Below, piece after piece: positions 58,768-64,000 of a DNA stretch of 64,000 bases; positions within the stretch are counted from its first letter, which is position 1, and every line of letters begins with the position of its first letter. The notes under the pieces were generated by a model, which was given only the letters and a program-made list of their open reading frames with translations, ran no database searches and was not told where the DNA came from. Source of the DNA: Chamaecyparis obtusa (lineage: Eukaryota; Streptophyta; Pinopsida; Cupressales; Cupressaceae); the NCBI GenBank assembly GCA_027943335.1, contig BSBK01001301.1, positions 310,001-374,000 on the forward strand. The letters run 5' to 3'. A program made the position numbers and the translations under genes.

Positions 58768-59775
58768 ATGATGAGTAATGTAGAATTAGCCATGAAAGTG
58801 GAGGATTGGGAAGAAGAAAATAGGTTTCTCAGGGAAAGACTAACTGAATTAGAGAAAAAGTTGGATTAGGTAGATGAAAAGATCAAAGATGTGAAGGATA
58901 AGATGGAAGGGAAGGCCAAAGAAGTTCCCTTAGAGGATGAGGTCCTTGAACTAGACCCTATCCTTACAGAAGAACTATTACTCAAAGCACTGAAAGCCCT
59001 TAGTGGGAAATATTTGGAAGGGTTACCTATATTCAGTGGGAAAATGGAACCAGAAGTGGTAATGGACTCAATTGAAGGACTTGAGAACCATTTTGAGTGT
59101 GATGGAATCACAAGAGCCCAAAAAGGAAGAGTGGCCAAATCAAGACTCAGAGGATTTTCCCTCACTTGGTGGAAAGTCATCCAAGATGAGAGAGAGAAAG
59201 AAGGAAAGAAACCTATAGCTACATGGAAGGCCATGGTGGCCAAGATAAGGGAGGCATATGTGCCTGAAGATTATGAGAGTTAATTGCATGAAAGGAGACA
59301 AAGCCTTAGACAAAAAGACCTTGATGTCAACTCCTACACAAAGGAGTTCCAAAGGCCATGCATGAGATCAAGTATAGATGAAGATGAGTGTGTGAAGGTG
59401 GCTAGGTATTTAAATGGTCTAAGGTGGAACATTCAGGATGAACTCAGTCTCCTAACCCCTACCATAATGTGAAGGTGTCACCAATTAGCCATTAAGGTGG
59501 AGGAGAATAAAAAGAAAAAGAAAGACTCTAACAATAATAGAGGAAGAGGAAGAGGAGGATATGGTAGGGGCCACAAAGGAGGTTTTGGGGGAAGGAGCCA
59601 AGAGCCAAAGACTCGAGGAGAGACCAAGTTGACAGAGCAACATGAGAGTGGTTCAAGAAGAGGGAGCTACAATAGAGGTAGAGGCCCAAACAATAATGGA
59701 AGAGGAAGAAACAATGGTCAAGGAAGAGGTTCATATTTCACCAATATGAAGTGCTACCATTGAAACCAGTTGGAC
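58768..59775 (+). pseudogene. Gag of the Gypsy element
   Basis: From ATG at 58768, one frame runs to about 59763, with stops at 58867 (TAG), 59281 (TAA), 59470 (TGA) and 59761 (TGA). It holds an N-terminal coiled coil (ENRFLRERLTELEKKLD), the retrotrans_gag capsid domain (LPIFSGKMEPEVVMDSIEGL, LRGFSLTWWKVI, TWKAMVAKIREAYVP), a long Arg/Gly/Asn-rich basic stretch (59536-59740), and a zinc knuckle that starts MKCYH and, after a frame change, continues VGHLAYRC. The intact knuckle would be CX2CX4HX4C; here its second Cys codon is a TGA. Confidence 0.88.
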
Positions 59776-59957
59776 ATCTAGCTTATAGGTGTTTGGAGAA
59801 AGGATCTACATCACAGGGCAATGAGAGAAGGGTCAACTATGTCCAAGAAGATGTATCTTGTAGAAAGAAAGAAAAAGTACCCTTAGAATCAGAAGGGGAA
59901 AATTTGATGGTTAGGAGAACACTTATCAAAGAGCTTGTCCAAAAAGAACCTAGCTAG

Positions 59958-60330
59958 AGGAGAGCATTATTCAGAGTAAAATGTAAAATCTTTGGGAAAG
60001 TGTGTAAGGTCATTATTGACTTAGGGTCTACTAACAATATTGTGTTAGAGGAGGCAGTGAGCAAGCTCAAACTTCAAAGGATTCCTCACAATAATCCCTA
60101 TAGAGTCACCTGGTTAAACAAGGGGCAACATGTCCTAGTTAATGAGAAAGAATGGGTGGAGTTCACTATTGGGAATTAGAAGGATATAGTACTATTTGAT
60201 GTCTTTCCAATGGATGCATGCTATCTCTTATTAGGGAGACCTTGGCAATTTGATAGAGAAGCAATACATGATGGGGCCAAGAATGTCTATTCCTTCAAGA
60301 AGGATGGAACTAAATTCAAGATATAGTATT
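59958..60330 (+). pseudogene. Retropepsin-like protease of the Gypsy element
   Basis: The frame reads VKCKIFGKVCKVIIDLGSTN followed by NIVLEEAVSKL. The active-site triad is D-L-G (60018-60026) where the family has D-S-G or D-T-G, so Ser (TCA) to Leu (TTA) by one C-to-T change has removed the catalytic motif. MDACYLLLGRPWQFDREAIH near 60210-60270 is the typical C-terminal flap/helix region (LLGRPW). Stops at 60177 and 60325 interrupt it. Confidence 0.82.
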
Positions 60331-60529
60331 TGTTGGAAGAGGGGAAGTGAAGTCAGTGGGACCTAATGTTGGTTTGGTTAGCAAAGAGTTCTTAACAACT
60401 CTAGAAGAATGTGATGGTGTGAGGTTTGCTCTGGTATGAAATCCCAAAGAAGATCAAGCAGAAAAGAAGGTGGAGTTACCCATACAAGTCCATGACATGT
60501 TGAGTCAAATTCCAAGCAATAGTAAATGA

Positions 60530-61430
60530 TGGTCAACCAGCTACCCTACCACCAAAGAGGACCATTAGCCATGAAATAGATTTCATCCAAGGGGCTACCC
60601 TTCCTAGCAAGGCTACCTATAAGATGACCCCTCAACAAAATGAGGAGATTTCCAAACAAATCCATGAGCTCCTAAAACAAGGGTTGATTAGGAAAAGCAT
60701 TAGCCCATGTGCAGTCCCCACTATTTTACCTCCCAAGAAGGGTGGTACTTGGAGGTTGTGTACTGATTCAAGGGTCATAAATCGAATAACCATTAGGTAT
60801 AGGTTCCTTATTCCTAGAATAGAAGACCTAATGGACTTTTTAGGGGAGGCCAAGTATTTTAGCAAGATTGACCTCAAGAGTGGTTACCACCAAATCAAAA
60901 TCAAGGAGGGAGATGAGTGGAAAACTACCTTTAAGACCATAGAGGGGTTATATGAATGGCTTTTTATGCCATTTGGGCTCTCCAATGCCCCAAGCACCTT
61001 CATGAGTTTAATGAATGAATTGTTTCAAAGGACTTCATTGGTAAGTTTATGGTAGTTTTCTTAGATGACATACTAATCTATAGTAAGACAAAAAAAAAAA
61101 CACCTTAGGCACTTGAAAGTTGTTTTTAAAAGGTTACATGAAAAAAGACTGATGATAAACTTGGATAAGTGTGAATTTATGAAGTAGGAGTTGGTATAAT
61201 TTTGTTTTGTGTTATCCCATGGTAACCTAAAGATGGATCCAAGCAAGGTGGAGGCCATCATGAACTGACCCACTCCTAGGACTACCACAGAGGTGAGGAG
61301 ATTTCATGGATTGGCTCAATATTATAGAAAGTTCATCAATCATTTTAGTGCTATATGTGCACCCATGCTAGACACCATAAAGGGTGGAATGAAGGTTAGA
61401 TTTTAGTAGAATGACCAGGAAAACTAGGGT
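60530..61430 (+). pseudogene. Reverse transcriptase of the Gypsy element
   Basis: Conserved RT blocks in order: QGLIRKSISPCAVPTILPPK, WRLCTDSRVINRITI, YFSKIDLKSGYHQI, TTFKTIEGLYEWLFMPFGLS (60624-61010), then after a frame change VVFLDDILIYS (61052-61084), keeping the DD of the catalytic site. The thumb/connection region has VEAIMN-stop-PTPRTTTEVR (about 61251-61300), where TGG has become TGA, and LAQYYRKFINHFS. An A10 run at 61091 marks another slip. It lacks function. Confidence 0.92.
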
Positions 61431-61870
61431 TTTGAGGAGTTGAAGCGAAGGATAACTACTCAAACCATCCTAGTTCTCCCAAGCTTTGAGAGACTCTTCA
61501 TAGTGGAAGGTGATTCCAGTAACCTTGTTATTGGGTCTATCTTAATCCAGGAGGGAAGACCAGTTGCCTTCTATAGTGAAAAGCTCAGTGATGCTAAGAG
61601 GAAGTATTCTTCCTATGACTTGGAGATGTATGCTCTACTCCAAGCCTTAAGGAAGTGGAGACATTATCTCTTTCCTAAGGAATTTTTTGTCTACACATAT
61701 AATTAGGCCCTTAGCTTCCTTAACTTTGAAGATAAGCTCAGTCACAAACATATGAAGTGGGTGGAGTATATGCAAGCATATACATTCACCATCAAACACA
61801 AGAAGGGGCAACTGAACAAGGTGGCAGATGCACTTAGTAGGAGGCTCATAATAGTACAAGAAGTTCAATT
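61431..61870 (+). pseudogene. RNase H of the Gypsy element
   Basis: IVEGDSSNLVIGSILIQEGR, VAFYSEKLSDAKRKYSSYDL, EMYALLQALRKWRHYL and FVYTYN match the Ty3/Gypsy RNase H domain. The first Asp (GDSS) and Glu (DLEMYA) remain. The third acidic residue (YTD in the family) is Tyr here, so the active site is broken, and the next codon after YTYN is TAG. The connection to integrase has the usual NKVADALSRR motif near 61817-61845. Confidence 0.88.
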
Positions 61871-62049
61871 GAAAAGTATTAGGATTGATAGCTTCAAGGA
61901 TTTGTACTCAAAAGATGGAGACTTTAGAGAGGCCTATAAGTTATGTAAGGAATACCAAAATCACTTTCACAGTGAATTATTAGAGTATACCTTGCAGAAT
62001 GAGTTGTTGTTCAAAGGAGGTCAGCTTTGTGTGCCAAAGGGATCCATGA

Positions 62050-62950
62050 GGGAGAACTTGATTCAAGAGAAGCATAATGGAGTGCTTAGTGGACACTTTT
62101 GAGTCAATAAGACTTAAGAACTAGTGCAGAGGTATTACTTTTAGCCCAAAAGAATCAAGATATCTAGAGGTATGTGGAATGTTGCATTGTTTGTCAAAAA
62201 GCTAAAGGTACATCCTCCAATGCAAGAATTTATCAACCTCTCCCCATTCTGAGAAGAGCATGGGAGTGTTCAAGCATGGACATTGTAGTTGGTTTTCCAA
62301 GGACAAAGCAAGGATTTGATAGCATTTATGTCATAGTGGACAGGCTCAATAAGATGGCCCACTTTGTACCTTGCAAGACCATTAATGATGCCACTCAAAT
62401 AGCTCAATTTTTCATCAAGGAAGTTTTAAGAGTACATGGCCTACCTCTCAGCATAGTGTTAGATAGGGACTCAAAGTTCATCAACCATTTTTGGAAGACA
62501 CTCTGGCATAAACTTGACACAAATATATCATTCGAGTCTGCATACCATCCTCAAACTGATGGCCAAACTGAAGTAGTCAATGGGAGCCTAGGTAACCTTT
62601 TGAGGTGCCTCACAAAGGACTATGGTCAAACTTGGAACCAAATGCTAGCCCAAGCAGAGTATGCTTACAATGACATAGTTAATCGGATGACATGCAAGAC
62701 TACATTTGAGGTGGTGTATGGCCTACACCCAAGGGGTGTTCTTGAACTTAGAGAGTTGGGAGAAGGGTCCTCAAGACATGGTTATGTAGAGGACTTTTCC
62801 CTCTCCATGAAGGAAGTCCATGATTCAGTTAAGAAATCCCTCATTGAGAACACTACCAAGATCAAGCTCAAAGTGGATGAGAAAAAGAAGGATCTCCAAT
62901 TCCAGGTGGGAGATCTTGTCATGGTACATCTGAATAAGAAGAGATTATAG
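62050..62950 (+). pseudogene. Integrase of the Gypsy element
   Basis: The zinc-binding N-terminus is HNGVLSGHF (62072-62098), then, with stops, ELVQRYYF and CCIVCQKAKG, giving HHCC. The catalytic core 62174-62950 is open and has SSMDIVVGFPRTKQGFDSIY, IVLDRDSKFINHFWKTLW and SAYHPQTDGQTEVVN, so the D, D and E of D,D-35-E are present. The C-terminal module KDLQFQVGDLVMVHLNK is followed by TAG. This is the least damaged domain of the element. Confidence 0.92.
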
Positions 62951-63351
62951 AAGGGAGTGCTGAACACATTGTAGATGAGAAGGTTGGGGCCTTGTGCCAT
63001 CCTGGCCAAATATGGCAACAATGCTTACAAGGTGGATCTCCCAGAACACATAGGATTGTCTCCTGTCTTCAATATTGTAGATTTAGTATTGTACAAAGGA
63101 CCAATCCCAAATGTAAAGCACAATCACATAGAGGTCATCAATGAGGTAGGAGAGCTTCAACTACCCCCACAAAGAAGCCTAAGGTAGAGAAGATTCTAAG
63201 TTCAAGGGTTGGTAAGAAGACTAGACATAAGATTTATTGGTAACACTTGGTTAAGTGGCAAGACAAAGAGGATGCAGAGGCAACATGGGTACAGGAGACT
63301 GAATTCTGAAAGTTGGGACTAGATCCTAGCTTGATCACCCCAGTGCTGACT
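62951..63351 (+). pseudogene. Integrase C-terminus and chromodomain-like tail
   Basis: RRLGPCAILAKYGNNAYKVD and HIGLSPVFNIVDL are the GPF/Y-like part. After a frame change the tail reads KVEKILSSRVGKK, IYW-stop-HLVKWQDKEDAEATWVQE and a final TGA near 63352. The (Y)LVKW...EDATW pattern is that of chromodomains fused to chromovirus integrases, which bind modified histones. Confidence 0.78.
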
Positions 63352-63643
63352 TGACTAAAGAGGTTGAAAGAGACCTAAGAATCCTTGCAAAACACCAAGT
63401 CTATTGAGGAGACCTATGGTGGCCTTTAGAGTGAAGCTAAAGGAGTTGGAGTGATGGAGACTATTTGATAGTAGATATCCTAGTTAAGCTCTATTGAATG
63501 TTACCATAAATAGGGGCATTAAGTGAGTCCTAAACCTAGTTGGAGGGGACTTAAGAGATCCTAGGAGAGAAGGGGGTCTTGGTGGTTGGGAGTTTGAAGG
63601 ATTCCAACCAAGATTGAGCAAGCACACTAGGTAGTATCTATCA
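63352..63643 (+). repeat. 3' LTR of the Gypsy element
   Basis: Starts TGACTAAAGAGG and ends GTAGTATCTATCA. It is followed by ATGGGTTAG. It pairs with 58402-58693 over its length, with scattered substitutions. Confidence 0.9.
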
Positions 63644-64000
63644 ATGGGTTAGATATTTCACCTTTTTATCATTTGTCAAGGTTTTAAGATACCTTAACTT
63701 TGTCAAGAATGACATGCAAGGTTTGGATAGAGTTTATTTTGATGAGAATTTGAGTCATATTGAAATCAAATTGATCCTTTTAGGGTTTTGGTCACATTTG
63801 AGACTCTTTGCATAACATCCTACAAGCTATCATTATGGCCAAAAAATTTTCAAGAATCATATAAGAGGGATACAATGGATATTGAATCCTACTTTGTAAT
63901 CAAATTCAAGATATTAATGCATTCAAATTATGATTTTATTATTTTCTTAGCTCTAGAGTCATGAAGGGTTGTTTCTCATGAGTTGGATGTTAAAATGCTT
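63644..64000. other. Right flank of the Gypsy element, nothing recognised
   Basis: AT-rich sequence without an open frame or repeat match inside the window. Confidence 0.4.

Larger units (their letters stand above)
58402..63643 (+). mobile_element. Ty3/Gypsy chromovirus-type retrotransposon, defective
   Basis: About 5.2 kb: 5' LTR 58402-58693, initiator-Met primer site, gag, protease, RT, RNase H, integrase, chromodomain tail, and 3' LTR 63352-63643. LTRs are ~292 bp and about 95% identical. Gene order PR-RT-RH-IN is diagnostic of Ty3/Gypsy. The chromodomain tail and short LTRs suggest a chromovirus, possibly of the Reina kind (inference). There are at least 20 stops and several frame changes. 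No clear target duplication could be set (AGATG on the left, AATGG on the right). Confidence 0.92.

Overview
The window looks like intergenic DNA of a large, repeat-rich seed-plant nuclear genome. It is AT-rich, has no intact protein-coding gene, and is built from old nested LTR retrotransposons, inverted and direct duplications, microsatellites and broken gene fragments. A gymnosperm (conifer-like) source is my inference from the very low gene density and the old, heavily mutated nested elements. No species-diagnostic sequence was identified.

Layout. (1) 1-13,039: two ~4-kb arms in inverted orientation (1-4030 and 9092-13,039) around a ~5-kb spacer. Each arm carries a MITE-like element filled with a purine/pyrimidine-alternating TG/TA repeat, and the same broken fragment of an unidentified gene with different stops in the two arms. 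The spacer holds phase-compatible exon-like blocks of an unidentified gene on the minus strand (5101-5806), one exon-like block on the plus strand, and a 122-bp tandem duplication. (2) 13,850-22,716: two direct copies of a ~3.8-kb unit, separated by a pyrimidine tract and other sequence. (3) 22,733-24,430: a minus-oriented Copia fragment, followed by one broken aldehyde dehydrogenase exon at 24,639-24,785. (4) 29,556-53,599: a nested stack. Element H (minus, 5-bp duplication ATAAG) is split by element O (plus, duplication GTTGA/GTGGA). O's 5' LTR is split by element N (minus, duplication GATTT/GATTC). H's 3' LTR also carries a TRIM-like element and a tRNA-related SINE. (5) 58,402-63,643: a Ty3/Gypsy chromovirus-type element with short LTRs, an initiator-Met-type primer site, and gag, protease, RT, RNase H, integrase and chromodomain remnants, all mutated.

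H and O have the same primer-site core (TTTGGTGAACCC), similar polypurine tracts, G-rich 3' regions and no polymerase, so they look like one non-autonomous family that would depend on another element's enzymes. N carries a gag gene and a very long reading frame (X, about 1,160 codons) just upstream of an LTR in post-pol position, with no domain I recognise. X is the best candidate here for something undescribed. Most stop codons in N, O and the Gypsy element fit C-to-T decay (CAG, CAA or TGG becoming stops), as expected of long-methylated transposons.
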